DNA from: CAYONZ01 sp964405465
GTDB lineage: Bacteria; Bdellovibrionota; Bdellovibrionia; Bdellovibrionales; JAMPXM01
Assembly: GCA_964405465.1 (NCBI GenBank)
Contig: CAYONZ010000028.1
Location: 1 to 43,883 of the forward strand
Direction of reading: 5' to 3'
Length of the DNA stretch: 43,883 bases
The notes beneath the pieces are model-generated. The model was not told the DNA's origin and made no database searches. It saw only the letters and a list, made by a program, of their open reading frames with translations. Positions 35,818 through 43,836 of this stretch are shown here, piece after piece. The translations under genes and the position numbers were made by a program. Numbering within the stretch: position 1 is the first letter of the stretch; each line of letters opens with the position of its first letter.

Positions 35818-38181
35818 CTATTCGTCGTCGGCGCTATCGTCTTTGGAGGCAGGAATGCGCGGTACAATTTCGGCGTAAAATGACTTCATTTTGGCCTGGT
35901 ATTTTTCATAGTTTTCAGATCCTTGTAAGAGATCTTTCATCGATGAAACTCTTTCTTCCTCGAGATCGCGCATCTTCTTGATACCTTCGTCAATCGATTT
36001 CGGATTGACCTCTTTTTTCATTCTCTTTAGCGCCGACACCAAAGTTTCCTCAGAGGCCACCACCCGAACCACTGTCTCTTCGTCGAGCTTCAACTCCTCA
36101 CGAAGAAACTTGTCAATGTCTTTGACCTTCTTATCATGAAACTCTTTGCCCGCAATAATCTTGTCAAAGTTTCTGGTATACAAAACGTTGTCTGTGTAAG
36201 TTTCTTTATATTCATCAGACTGTTTTGGATCAAAACGTAGAGCTTCATTCTTGCGTCCCTGATCTTTGACATAAACCTGAGCTGCAGTTTCTCCATCACG
36301 GTTCAAACCCTTCAAGGCAGTGAGTGCTGTCTGTGGAATTTTTGGAAAAAAGATAAACACAAATGCCACCACGGCTGAGGCGCCGATAGCAGACCACTTA
36401 AAGATCTTCTTACGTCGTTTCTTGTCATATTCACTCACGGAGTTTGTTCCCAGCTGTTCAAGTGTTGCGCTGGTTGTAAAGGTCTCTTCATGAATGACTG
36501 TTTCAACTATTGAACTGATTTGAGTCGAAAACTCAGTAAAATTGACTTCTTTACCTTTCAGAGCATCCTTAACCTTAGGAACCAGCATCAACTCAAGATT
36601 TCGCGAGATCTCGAGAATATAGTTGGCTTGCCTTGCTTTCCGTTGCTTTTCTTCATCAACCCGACGCGCCTTCTGCGCTTCAACCTCCTGCAAGCGCATA
36701 TTGGCAATATAGTCCTCTTCTTGTTTCTTTCTTTCATTCAGTCGCCCTAGCTCTTTATCACGCATTTCACGAATACTACGAGCTTCCTCGTTTTTCAGCG
36801 TCTGGGCCTCCCGACGAATCTGTTCCTCTTCCTCTAAAGCTTTCTGCCTTTGCAATGCAGCTTCTTTGGTTTTCTCTTCAGCCTCATGCATGACTCGAAC
36901 AGCCTCATCACGCAGACGTTCAGCTTCTTCTTTTGCGAGAACTACTTTTTGAACTTCTGCTTCATGGTCTCTCAATTTGTTTTTGACTTCGTAGACTTCA
37001 AACTCAATTAACTCTTTAGATTTCTTCGCTTGAGACTCCGCATGCAAGACCTCTTCTTTTGCTCTCTTTAAAAGGTCTTCAGTATCACCCTTTTCACGAA
37101 GAATCACCTCGATGTCCGCACGGTATTCTAATTTTTGTTTTTCTAATGAACGAATCTCATCTTCAGTCTGCGCGCGTCTCTTCAATGCCTCTTCAGCATC
37201 ACTTTCAGATTGCTTAATAAACTGTAGGCCCTGCTTTCGCCCCTCTTCCATTGCTGCTGCTCGAATTTTATCGGCATCCTGTTTGGCCATTTCAGTAATC
37301 TTACGAAATTCGATCTGTGCAGACGCCACAATTTCATCGGCCCGAACCTGGCCACGTGCTTTTGCTGTGTCTAGTTCTTTTTCGGCGTTAGCTCGAATTT
37401 CAGAAGCCGACACCCTTGTTTGCTTCAATATCTTTTCTGCTTCAGCTTCGGTCTCTTGAATCATGACCATAACTTTGTGTTTAGTCTCGCGAAGCAATGC
37501 TTCACTTTTTTCTTCGGCATTATTGCGAATCTCACTCGCTTTGACATGTGCCTCTTTCAAAAGATGTTCGGCTTCTTTTTCTGTGTTCAATTTGACATCT
37601 GTTACCGAAAGTCTTGCTTCCTTTATCATTTTGCTTGCTTCAGCGTGAGCTTTGTCGAGAATCTCGCTTGCTTTTTTGCGAGACTCCTCCATAAACAGAT
37701 TCACTTGTTTCTTCGATTCATCTTTAAGCATTTGAGCGTGATCTTGTGCTGCCTTACGAATACGTTCAGCATCTCGCTCAGCACTAGCCGTAACTTCAAC
37801 GATTGAAGCACGTTCGTCTTCAGTAAAATGGTCCATGCTCTTCGTCTTCAACTCTTGTGGTTTCTCAATCAATTCAAAAGAAATTGAATCACCAGAAGTA
37901 CCGAGTTGCACAGGATCCCCTGAGGAGTATTGAACTTGAGTTTTAGATGGAATTTTTTTTCCAGAAATCAGCGTGCCGTTGGCTGAACCAAGATCTTGTA
38001 GCCATATCTCGTCACCTTTTACAGTAACTTCAAGATGGACCCGGCTAATTCCTGGTGAGGTCAAGCTCAGTGTCGCATCCGCCGAACGGCCGAGCGTAAA
38101 CTTATCAAGATTCAACACCTGAGATTTTGTTCCCTCAGGTGAGTTGATTCTAATAACACAGACCTTTCCGTTCTTTGCCAT
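35818..38181 (-). CDS. FHA-domain, long coiled-coil, single-TM protein (motor operon)
   Basis: A 787-aa bitopic inner-membrane protein. An FHA domain covers residues 8-105, with all phosphothreonine-contact positions: GRS (R32), SRVH (S46) and SANGT (N68). A charged coiled coil of about 450 residues (120-570) contains repeated units of the type KEAHVKASEIRNNAEEK / KQTRVSASEIRANAEKE. After a basic cluster (KKRRKKIF) comes one helix at about 593-613 (SAIGASAVVAFVFIFFPKIP). A periplasmic domain of about 170 residues has helical KVKDIDKFLREELKLDEETV. With FHA and coil inside, the protein could transmit a Ser/Thr-kinase signal or mechanical force to the channel encoded upstream. GltG of Myxococcus gliding also combines FHA and TM, but sequence homology is not claimed. 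ATG 38181 follows AGGTG. Confidence 0.85.
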   Translation of the reverse strand: MAKNGKVCVIRINSPEGTKSQVLNLDKFTLGRSADATLSLTSPGISRVHLEVTVKGDEIWLQDLGSANGTLISGKKIPSKTQVQYSSGDPVQLGTSGDSISFELIEKPQELKTKSMDHFTEDERASIVEVTASAERDAERIRKAAQDHAQMLKDESKKQVNLFMEESRKKASEILDKAHAEASKMIKEARLSVTDVKLNTEKEAEHLLKEAHVKASEIRNNAEEKSEALLRETKHKVMVMIQETEAEAEKILKQTRVSASEIRANAEKELDTAKARGQVRADEIVASAQIEFRKITEMAKQDADKIRAAAMEEGRKQGLQFIKQSESDAEEALKRRAQTEDEIRSLEKQKLEYRADIEVILREKGDTEDLLKRAKEEVLHAESQAKKSKELIEFEVYEVKNKLRDHEAEVQKVVLAKEEAERLRDEAVRVMHEAEEKTKEAALQRQKALEEEEQIRREAQTLKNEEARSIREMRDKELGRLNERKKQEEDYIANMRLQEVEAQKARRVDEEKQRKARQANYILEISRNLELMLVPKVKDALKGKEVNFTEFSTQISSIVETVIHEETFTTSATLEQLGTNSVSEYDKKRRKKIFKWSAIGASAVVAFVFIFFPKIPQTALTALKGLNRDGETAAQVYVKDQGRKNEALRFDPKQSDEYKETYTDNVLYTRNFDKIIAGKEFHDKKVKDIDKFLREELKLDEETVVRVVASEETLVSALKRMKKEVNPKSIDEGIKKMRDLEEERVSSMKDLLQGSENYEKYQAKMKSFYAEIVPRIPASKDDSADDE

Positions 38182-38210
38182 AATTCACCTATACTCTAGA
38201 AATAATTCTT

Positions 38211-39170
38211 TCAACCAGCTTTTCCAGGACGTACTTCTTCAAGTGAACGCCCTCGACCTGCACGTGAAAGCTCCGAATTCACAGACTCTTCAGCTAGCGC
38301 TTCTACTGGATCTTTATGCTCATCAAATTCAGGAAGGTCTTTTGGATAAGTGTTGTTGTCACTCCTATTCCAAAGAACGTCGAGAGAGCTTTCAAAACGA
38401 TCAATCATCTGCACAAATACTTTTTCGGGAGAAAAAATCGTATTGAAAATCGTCATCACAACTGAAAAGAAAATACCCACAATTGAACTGTTCATCGCAG
38501 TCGCGATTTCAACCAGAAACATATCCATGGTTTTTTTCGTCGTCGCGAGATCACTAATGCTCATGTTCTGCAGTTCAGGAAGACCCTTCACAATACCCAA
38601 GAAGGTTCCAAAAATTCCGCCGATGACGAAAAGTCCTGGCAAGATATTTAAAATGTCATTGACCCCTGCTGCCGGAATAACTCCGAAGATGCTGTTAAAA
38701 CACGGATTGTGCTGCAAAGTCGCTTTGGTAATATGAAGAAGTTTCGGTTGGTTTTCACCCCACTTCAAAAACTTAATTTGACGGAGAATATCGCGAACCA
38801 ACCATGCCGTGCCTTGCTTGACCAAAAAAATACGATCACTCAAACTCATAATCGAATCTGGAGTGCGGCGTTTGTACTTGTCACGGTTTTCAAAAATTTC
38901 ATAATATGTTCGCTCCAACATTTTTTTTGAAAGAACATAAAACGACACATTCTTTTTTTCTCCGGGGACCTCTCCCTCCAAATAACGTGTCACTCTTTTT
39001 TCAAACTCACGCGCAAACCAATCATGGCGTTTGACTGTGTAAAATATCAAAGACCGAAAAATTATTCCGCCAACGAAAAACAAGAGCATCGTTGGAAAAA
39101 GTAGATTGATACCAATCGGAACCAGATGATCCCTAGCAAAATCTATGAATGCGATTTGAAAACTTCCCAT
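38211..39170 (-). CDS. MotA/TolQ/ExbB-type proton-channel protein
   Basis: A 319-aa inner-membrane protein with three helices: about 20-44, 174-197 (ILPGLFVIGGIFGTFLGIVK) and 227-248. The pair GGIFGTFLGIVKGL and AMNSSIVGIFFSVVMT matches the conserved second and third helices of the MotA/TolQ/ExbB superfamily, whose members form pentamers around a MotB/TolR/ExbD dimer and rotate using proton or sodium flow. A cytoplasmic loop of about 130 residues lies between TM1 and TM2, as in this superfamily. The C-terminal tail of about 70 residues is acidic, with no long coiled coil, unlike ZorA. AAGGAG precedes ATG 39170. It lies 13 bp after the MotB-like gene and 29 bp before the FHA gene. Confidence 0.88.
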   Translation of the reverse strand: MGSFQIAFIDFARDHLVPIGINLLFPTMLLFFVGGIIFRSLIFYTVKRHDWFAREFEKRVTRYLEGEVPGEKKNVSFYVLSKKMLERTYYEIFENRDKYKRRTPDSIMSLSDRIFLVKQGTAWLVRDILRQIKFLKWGENQPKLLHITKATLQHNPCFNSIFGVIPAAGVNDILNILPGLFVIGGIFGTFLGIVKGLPELQNMSISDLATTKKTMDMFLVEIATAMNSSIVGIFFSVVMTIFNTIFSPEKVFVQMIDRFESSLDVLWNRSDNNTYPKDLPEFDEHKDPVEALAEESVNSELSRAGRGRSLEEVRPGKAG

Positions 39171-39183
39171 TGCTGTCTCCTTA

Positions 39184-40815
39184 TTAATTATCTAAAGCAA
39201 ATTTAATTAAAACTCTTTGAGCACGCTTGATTTGCTCAGAACTACAAGCTTCACTGTTTGCGGCAACATCACGATTGCGATTCACCTCGGCCAAATAGCT
39301 TCGCGCAGATGCTTTCATCAGTGGATTCAACTTCCCTTGATTCTTGAATTCCATTTTATCGGTCACATAGCCAAACACCGATCGAGCTCTCTGATAACTC
39401 AAATCGAGATTGTACTTTAATGCGGCTTTGTCATCTGCTGAACTACTCGAGGCATTGATGCATCGTCCTTTGTATGTAGGAGATGCAAATCCGACAATCT
39501 CAACTGCTGAAATCTTTTTGGAAATCTTCGGATTTTCCAATAGAGCTCTTGTGTACGCAGGCATCGCTTTCTCGATAACCGCTGTCATTCCCGGCTTTAA
39601 TTTTGCCGAGCCTGTGTCGAAGTATTGGCCCCCGAAATCCAAAAGCACATCACCGGTTTCAGCATCGACTTCGGCACCCACTCCAGCTCCTGCAAGTGCT
39701 TTTTTGATATCTTTAGCCAGATTTCGACGAGCATCGGCCTCGGCCCGAGCCTTGGCAAGGCTACCTTCAGTTTTTCGAATTCTATCTTCGAGGTCTTTTT
39801 CTTTTTTCGCTACCTTGTCTTTGAACTCAGCCTCACGACGCTCACGCTCAGCCGCAGACAATTTTTGCTTTTTCATCTCGTCATCGAAGGCCTTGCGGTC
39901 ATGTGCTCTTTGCGCCTCGTGCTCACCACGCATCTTTGCAATTTCAGAAGCATACTTGCCTTCGGTCTCTTTTAATTTTCCTGCGAGAGACTCAGCCTCA
40001 CGTCCTTTTTCTTCTACCTTGGCCTGCAGAGTACTTACCTGTCCCTCTTTTTCATTTAGCTCACTATTAAGAACCGCAAGTTTTTTTGCCGCTTCTTTGT
40101 TTTTCTGACTTAGCTCTGTTACACGCTCGTCATGCTCACTTTGAATTTTAGAAACTTGCTCTTCATATTTTTTCTTCGAAAGATTTTGATCTTTGTAAGC
40201 TTGGCGCAACTGACGCAGTCTCTGCTCCAGCTTGCTATTCGTCTCAGCGATTTGTGCTTCGGTTTTAGCAATCGCATCTTGTTTAGCTTGAACATCAGCT
40301 TGTAATGTATTGATCTCTTCGGACTGCTCCGACAACTGTTCATCTTTTTGTTCGATTGTCTTATCTCGTCGTGCGATTCGTGTCTTGGCGATCATATTCG
40401 CGTTCACGATATTGCGAACCATTTGTTGATATTGGTTGAGCGCTTTTTCTTTATTTTCATTTTCAAGTGCCTGTTGACGAAGGGCTTCTTTTTCATCCTT
40501 CGCTTCTTCTTTGAGAAGAGTCAGCTTGTTCATCAGCTGCGAGTACATTTCTTCTTCTTCTTTGGTGGCGCCTTGTTCCATGTACTCTTTCTTCAGAGAG
40601 TTATAGACCTTCAATTGATTCTTCAGATCTTGAACTTGTTGGGTCAGGCGTTCTTTTTCGATTTGATGCTGAACTCCTGTCGTGCCCGTGCGCAAACTTG
40701 TTGTCACATACAAGAGCAAAAAAACCGTCGAAAGCCCGAGAAACAAGTCAGAGTAAGACGTCCATTGACTGCCATGCTCATCATTGTGCTTATTTTTTTC
40801 GTAGTTAAAACCCAT
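39184..40815 (-). CDS. MotB/OmpA-like stator protein with long coiled coil
   Basis: A 543-aa partner of the MotA-like protein. A short cytoplasmic N-terminus leads into one helix (SYSDLFLGLSTVFLLLYV) with D23 at the position of the proton-binding Asp of MotB. Residues 48-375 are predicted coiled coil, very rich in Lys, Glu and Gln, making a periplasmic rod far longer than in flagellar MotB. The C-terminal 154 residues form an OmpA-like peptidoglycan-binding domain: FDTGSAKLKP, then IVGFASP at the place of the usual GHTD, LDLSYQRARSVFGYV and the terminal VLIKFA strand. Two Cys (about 452 and 524) could form a disulfide. AAAGGA precedes ATG 40815. Confidence 0.87.
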   Translation of the reverse strand: MGFNYEKNKHNDEHGSQWTSYSDLFLGLSTVFLLLYVTTSLRTGTTGVQHQIEKERLTQQVQDLKNQLKVYNSLKKEYMEQGATKEEEEMYSQLMNKLTLLKEEAKDEKEALRQQALENENKEKALNQYQQMVRNIVNANMIAKTRIARRDKTIEQKDEQLSEQSEEINTLQADVQAKQDAIAKTEAQIAETNSKLEQRLRQLRQAYKDQNLSKKKYEEQVSKIQSEHDERVTELSQKNKEAAKKLAVLNSELNEKEGQVSTLQAKVEEKGREAESLAGKLKETEGKYASEIAKMRGEHEAQRAHDRKAFDDEMKKQKLSAAERERREAEFKDKVAKKEKDLEDRIRKTEGSLAKARAEADARRNLAKDIKKALAGAGVGAEVDAETGDVLLDFGGQYFDTGSAKLKPGMTAVIEKAMPAYTRALLENPKISKKISAVEIVGFASPTYKGRCINASSSSADDKAALKYNLDLSYQRARSVFGYVTDKMEFKNQGKLNPLMKASARSYLAEVNRNRDVAANSEACSSEQIKRAQRVLIKFALDN

Positions 40816-40826
40816 CGACTCGTCCT

Positions 40827-40883
40827 TTACACTTCAAAAAAGCTAAAGAGGTTCATCTCTATTTCGGCTTTTCTTGAAATCAT
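40827..40883 (-). CDS. Possible 18-aa peptide ahead of the MotB-like gene
   Basis: ATG 40883 has AGGA six bases upstream and opens an 18-codon frame (MISRKAEIEMNLFSFFEV) whose TAA touches the ribosome-binding site of the MotB-like gene. It may be a translated leader that couples initiation, or chance. Confidence 0.25.
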   Translation of the reverse strand: MISRKAEIEMNLFSFFEV

Positions 40884-40959
40884 TAGAGGTCCTGATGAAC
40901 ATTTGGCGACGAAAGTCGAGTCGATCTAATCCCGATGGGCAAGGTGAGTGGGAATTCCA

Positions 40960-41061
40960 CTAGGAGTTGACTTGAAGAACGCCCACGAGTGCAACGGCAA
41001 GCAGGATAAGAATCAAAAGAAATCCACTTCGGTTTTTTCTTTCAAGCGATCGATAGTCCAC
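40960..41061 (-). CDS. Small single-helix membrane protein, first gene of the motor operon
   Basis: A 33-aa protein starting with GTG at 41061, with GAGGAG at 41074-41069 and a 7-base spacer. Its sequence begins VDYRSLERKNRSG, a charged stub, then a hydrophobic stretch FLLILILLAVALVG of about 17 residues to the end region (VLQVNS). This is the layout of a one-TM regulatory or assembly peptide. It lies 144 bp upstream of the MotB-like gene on the same strand and downstream of the CRP-like site. No homologue is known to me. Too short for routine gene calling, but the ribosome-binding site and composition support it. Confidence 0.6.
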   Translation of the reverse strand: MDYRSLERKNRSGFLLILILLAVALVGVLQVNS

Positions 41062-41160
41062 GACCACACTCCTCGGTGAAAAATTCGGCCTCATATGAAA
41101 AACATTTCATTAGACCTAAGTCTTATCGGACGACCGTTCGCTTTTAATATCTGATTTTTG

Positions 41161-41176
41161 TGTGATTTGGGTCACA
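41161..41176. promoter_or_regulatory. CRP-type operator upstream of the motor operon
   Basis: TGTGA-TTTGGG-TCACA is an exact match to the CRP/FNR-superfamily core TGTGA-N6-TCACA. It is centred 107 bp before the 33-aa ORF. The only gene it can precede is the minus-strand motor operon. No convincing -10 was assigned. Confidence 0.65.
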
Positions 41177-41284
41177 ACTCCAGTGTATTTTTTGGGGTAG
41201 AGCAAACACTGACCAGCTATGAGATTCACTCAAGACATTGCACATGCCGCCTACAGAGCCACCGTCTTAAATCGAGAACACCAA

Positions 41285-41303
41285 GTAAATATTGTCAATT
41301 TAC
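41285..41303. promoter_or_regulatory. Inverted repeat overlapping a TTGACA hexamer
   Basis: GTAAAT-N7-ATTTAC (41285-41303). On the minus strand it contains TTGACA, a perfect -35, but the spaced -10 (TCGATT) is poor. It may be an operator for the motor operon. The rest of 41177-41407 shows nothing recognisable. Confidence 0.3.
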
Positions 41304-41407
41304 TCTACTTCTTGGGTCTCCTCATTTGAACGGGGGGCGAGCCACGCATCCACTTCTCTGGTCGGCATGCTACTGCTTCTAGATAGAATAGATCACACAC
41401 AGCTTAT

Positions 41408-41929
41408 TTACCCAGAGGACTGAGATGGCTTTTGCACACTCTTTTGCAAAGCTCGATCGATCGCAAGCTCCCTCTGTATTCGATAAAGCAATATCAATTC
41501 TTCAAGACCGTCACTTGCGACAGGTTCGGCCTCGGTAAAGAAATCTCGCCTAATTTCGCCAATCTTAGAAACCTGAACTTTGATCGCAGATTTACCATCG
41601 GTCTTGCCCCGGACCAATCGCACCAATAGGCGATAGCTGTATCCAGGAGTGAGTTTCGGCGACTCATGAGCCGGGTGAAAACGCATATCATCACGAATCA
41701 CTTCGGTCTCAAGAATGCCATTGTCGAGCTTTTCAACTTTCACTGGGTACTTGGACATCACGATTCTGGTGATACGAACAACCTCTTCATACTCAGCAAA
41801 AAATACCCGCGATCTATTTTTGTCTCCTTCACTTTTGGTAGGCCCAGCAACACACGAAACCAATGCCAATCCAAAAAAAATACAGCCAAGTCCTCGCACG
41901 AGAACTTGGCTGATTTTTCGAACAGGCAT
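41408..41929 (-). CDS. Predicted lipoprotein, function unknown
   Basis: A 173-aa protein with a basic start and lipobox: RKISQVLVRGLGCIFFGLALVSC, with Cys26 after LVS. The mature domain is mixed alpha/beta: a helix EEVVRITRIVMSKYP, strands VEKLDNGILETEVIR and SYRLLVRLVRG, and a C-terminal helix EELILLYRIQRELAIDRALQ. The outline (helix, then two strands carrying changes in a substrate) recalls small outer-membrane assembly lipoproteins of the BamC kind, but no motif justifies a name. ATG 41929 is chosen because the signal starts there; the open frame runs to 41992 without a signal. It lies 34 bp after the neighbouring lipoprotein gene, in an operon with it. Confidence 0.75.
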   Translation of the reverse strand: MPVRKISQVLVRGLGCIFFGLALVSCVAGPTKSEGDKNRSRVFFAEYEEVVRITRIVMSKYPVKVEKLDNGILETEVIRDDMRFHPAHESPKLTPGYSYRLLVRLVRGKTDGKSAIKVQVSKIGEIRRDFFTEAEPVASDGLEELILLYRIQRELAIDRALQKSVQKPSQSSG

Positions 41930-41963
41930 CCGCTGATTCGAAAAAATATTTTTTGAACTTTGA

Positions 41964-43466
41964 CTAGAGATCAACTGCACTCCGAGTTGCATGACTTACC
42001 TTCTCCAAATTTGCAGGACCAAGAGATTGAGTGTTGATTCCTTCTTGATCACCAGCAAAGAGAACTTCCCAACGATAACCCTTGCCAAAATTTTCAGCCA
42101 CTGGCCAGGTTGGAAGATCAAAACCACTCACCCACTCACTCTGTATAAGTTCCCACTTTGGAATCTTCTTTTCAAGTTTCATCTTTTTCGATTGGACCAG
42201 ATCGACTTTCGACAAAACTGCAATCGTCGCAACCGGTTTAATTTTTGGAGATGCCGTAGGCGCTGTTACAACCAAGGTCTTAGTGCGAAGCTCTGGTGCA
42301 GCTACAATTGGTAGAAACTCGAGATCGGTAGTTTGATTGGCCGCTGAAAACACAGCCGACATTTCTTCAAGCTTCGCTCCCGTTCCAGAATCAGTGATTT
42401 TGTCGTTCAACAGCAATGACAAGACAGAACCACCACCCTTAGCAGCTTTATCAGTGGCTAAATTTATTTTCTGTTTTGAAACCAAACGCTTTAAATCGGT
42501 TGGAAATAAAACTCCACCTTGGTCCTTGATCGCCAAAGCTAACATCGAATATCCCGTCGGAAGATTGGGAGCAATTAAGGGTACCGAACGTGCCAATGCC
42601 ACGGTATTCACAGCCAAATCAACTTTTGATTTTCCTCCGGCAATTGCCACATCTTTTAGACCTACACTCACAAATTGAACATCATTGATGATCTCAAAAA
42701 AGCTAGCGCCTCCACGCATTTTATCAACCGTGTCTTTAAATTTGAACTGTGCATGTGCCGCAACCAGCGTGTAACTTCCGGGATCAGAAAAGTACGCACG
42801 ATAGTCTGGCTTTGCAAAAGAGATCGGCAAAAAATACGACTCGGTTTGATCTGGAAATGTCACGTTACTAGGAACATTCACGGTATTTCCAAAGACATTC
42901 ATTTCATCGGTTTGCGGGCTAATGAGACTCGAAAGTTGCACACCCAGAATGTTGGATCGAGAAATCCCAGGCAATACAAATGCAAGATCTGCCACGCCAT
43001 CGTTTGAAAGATTGCCGAAACCTTTGGTCACTCCGCCCACCTCAATATTTTGATTCGTGGGAAGATGTTTAACTTTGAAAACCGAGGCACCCGGAGCCTG
43101 CTTAAAATAAGTTGCGCGTACAAATCCTGGCGCATCGATCGTCACGGGTTGTTCTGATATCCAATCGGCCCCTGAAACATGCACAACGCCTTGTGCATCG
43201 GTTGCCATAAAATTTCCAACAAACGGGATATCTTTTTCTTGCCCGACCAAAACTTGCGCGTTAGCGACCACGGCACCACTTTCGTCAAGAATCTGCAGAT
43301 CATGGGTCAATGCTCCAAAATGGTTTTGAATCTTGGTTTTAGGTTTAGCCCCTTGCCCCGAACCCGTGCCAGATGACTCCTGCTTTGAACATCCCGAAAG
43401 AATCAGCGCGGGAGCCAAAGCCAGTAAAATGGTTTGTCGTAAGATCTGGTAAGAAAATTGATGCAT
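41964..43466 (-). CDS. Large predicted lipoprotein with carboxypeptidase-regulatory-like fold
   Basis: A 500-aa lipoprotein. The signal YQILRQTILLALAPALILSGC has a canonical LSGC lipobox (Cys26), followed by a Ser/Gly/Lys linker. Residues 50-130 resemble a CNA-B/carboxypeptidase-regulatory beta-sandwich (LQILDESGAVVANAQVLVG, then FMATDAQGVVHVSG), modules that act as structural or adhesive domains. The remaining 370 residues are beta-rich with no family I can name and no Cys. AAGGAGGG before ATG 43466 is a near-perfect ribosome-binding site. It is the first gene of a two-gene operon with the lipoprotein at 41408. A surface or outer-membrane inner-leaflet location is inferred. Confidence 0.82.
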   Translation of the reverse strand: MHQFSYQILRQTILLALAPALILSGCSKQESSGTGSGQGAKPKTKIQNHFGALTHDLQILDESGAVVANAQVLVGQEKDIPFVGNFMATDAQGVVHVSGADWISEQPVTIDAPGFVRATYFKQAPGASVFKVKHLPTNQNIEVGGVTKGFGNLSNDGVADLAFVLPGISRSNILGVQLSSLISPQTDEMNVFGNTVNVPSNVTFPDQTESYFLPISFAKPDYRAYFSDPGSYTLVAAHAQFKFKDTVDKMRGGASFFEIINDVQFVSVGLKDVAIAGGKSKVDLAVNTVALARSVPLIAPNLPTGYSMLALAIKDQGGVLFPTDLKRLVSKQKINLATDKAAKGGGSVLSLLLNDKITDSGTGAKLEEMSAVFSAANQTTDLEFLPIVAAPELRTKTLVVTAPTASPKIKPVATIAVLSKVDLVQSKKMKLEKKIPKWELIQSEWVSGFDLPTWPVAENFGKGYRWEVLFAGDQEGINTQSLGPANLEKVSHATRSAVDL

Positions 43467-43617
43467 GTACCCTCCTTGGATTTATATGAGCTCCCATCCC
43501 TTCAAACCATCCTGGTACCGGATTTAGGCGCAAAGATAATTGCACAAACTTTAGGCTAGATAGTCAAACCTCAATCATTGTGCGATGCGCATTTTAGCTC
43601 GACCATTGTCTGGAATC

Positions 43618-43646
43618 TTGACTAGAATCGACCATCTCAATTAACT
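43618..43646 (+). promoter_or_regulatory. Predicted promoter of the tRNA-Met gene
   Basis: TTGACT (43618-43623) and TTAACT (43641-43646) are separated by exactly 17 bp. Transcription would begin near 43653, about 19 bases before the tRNA. The -10 has only T1, A4 and T6 of the consensus. Confidence 0.5.
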
Positions 43647-43671
43647 TGCGAGTTCATTTTTAAGAGGTTGT

Positions 43672-43748
43672 GGCGGGGTAGCTCAGCTGGTTAGAGCAGC
43701 GGAATCATAATCCGCAGGTCGAAGGTTCAAGTCCTTTCCCCGCTACCA
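43672..43748 (+). tRNA. tRNA-Met (CAT), elongator type
   Basis: A 77-base cloverleaf with CCA encoded. The acceptor stem GGCGGGG/CCCCGCT has a G1-U72 wobble, the D stem is GCTC/GAGC, the anticodon stem GCGGA/TCCGC encloses ATCATAA (anticodon CAT), and the T stem GAAGG/CCTTT is followed by discriminator A. The normal paired first position and lack of the initiator's C1-A72 mismatch and three G-C anticodon pairs argue against fMet. A lysidine-modified tRNA-Ile2 with the same anticodon is the alternative; the body is closer to elongator Met. Confidence 0.9.
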
Positions 43749-43796
43749 TTTTTCATAAAATTCGCAAAAAATAAATTCAGAAAAAATTTGAGTTCT

Positions 43797-43836
43797 GGTT
43801 CTTCGGTTCTTCGGTTCTTCGGTTCTTCGGTTCTTC
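43797..43836. repeat. 8-bp tandem repeat, five units, beside the tRNA
   Basis: Five exact copies of GGTTCTTC lie in the 135 bases after the tRNA. The rest of 43749-43883 is A/T-rich with no clear gene; a minus-strand frame is open through the repeats to the window edge and could be the end of a gene lying beyond it. Confidence 0.9.

Noticed and set aside
35818..38181. Type VI secretion FHA protein (TagH/Fha)
   Set aside because: No Tss genes are nearby, and the coiled-coil plus single-TM layout differs.
34562..41061. Zorya-type anti-phage system
   Set aside because: The channel pair is suggestive, but no ZorC, ZorD helicase or ZorE nuclease is present, and the MotA-like protein lacks the long ZorA tail.
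41313..41335. Possible further half-copy of the dispersed repeat (TCTCCTCATTTGAACG)
   Set aside because: It matches only the inner part of the arm and has no inverted partner.
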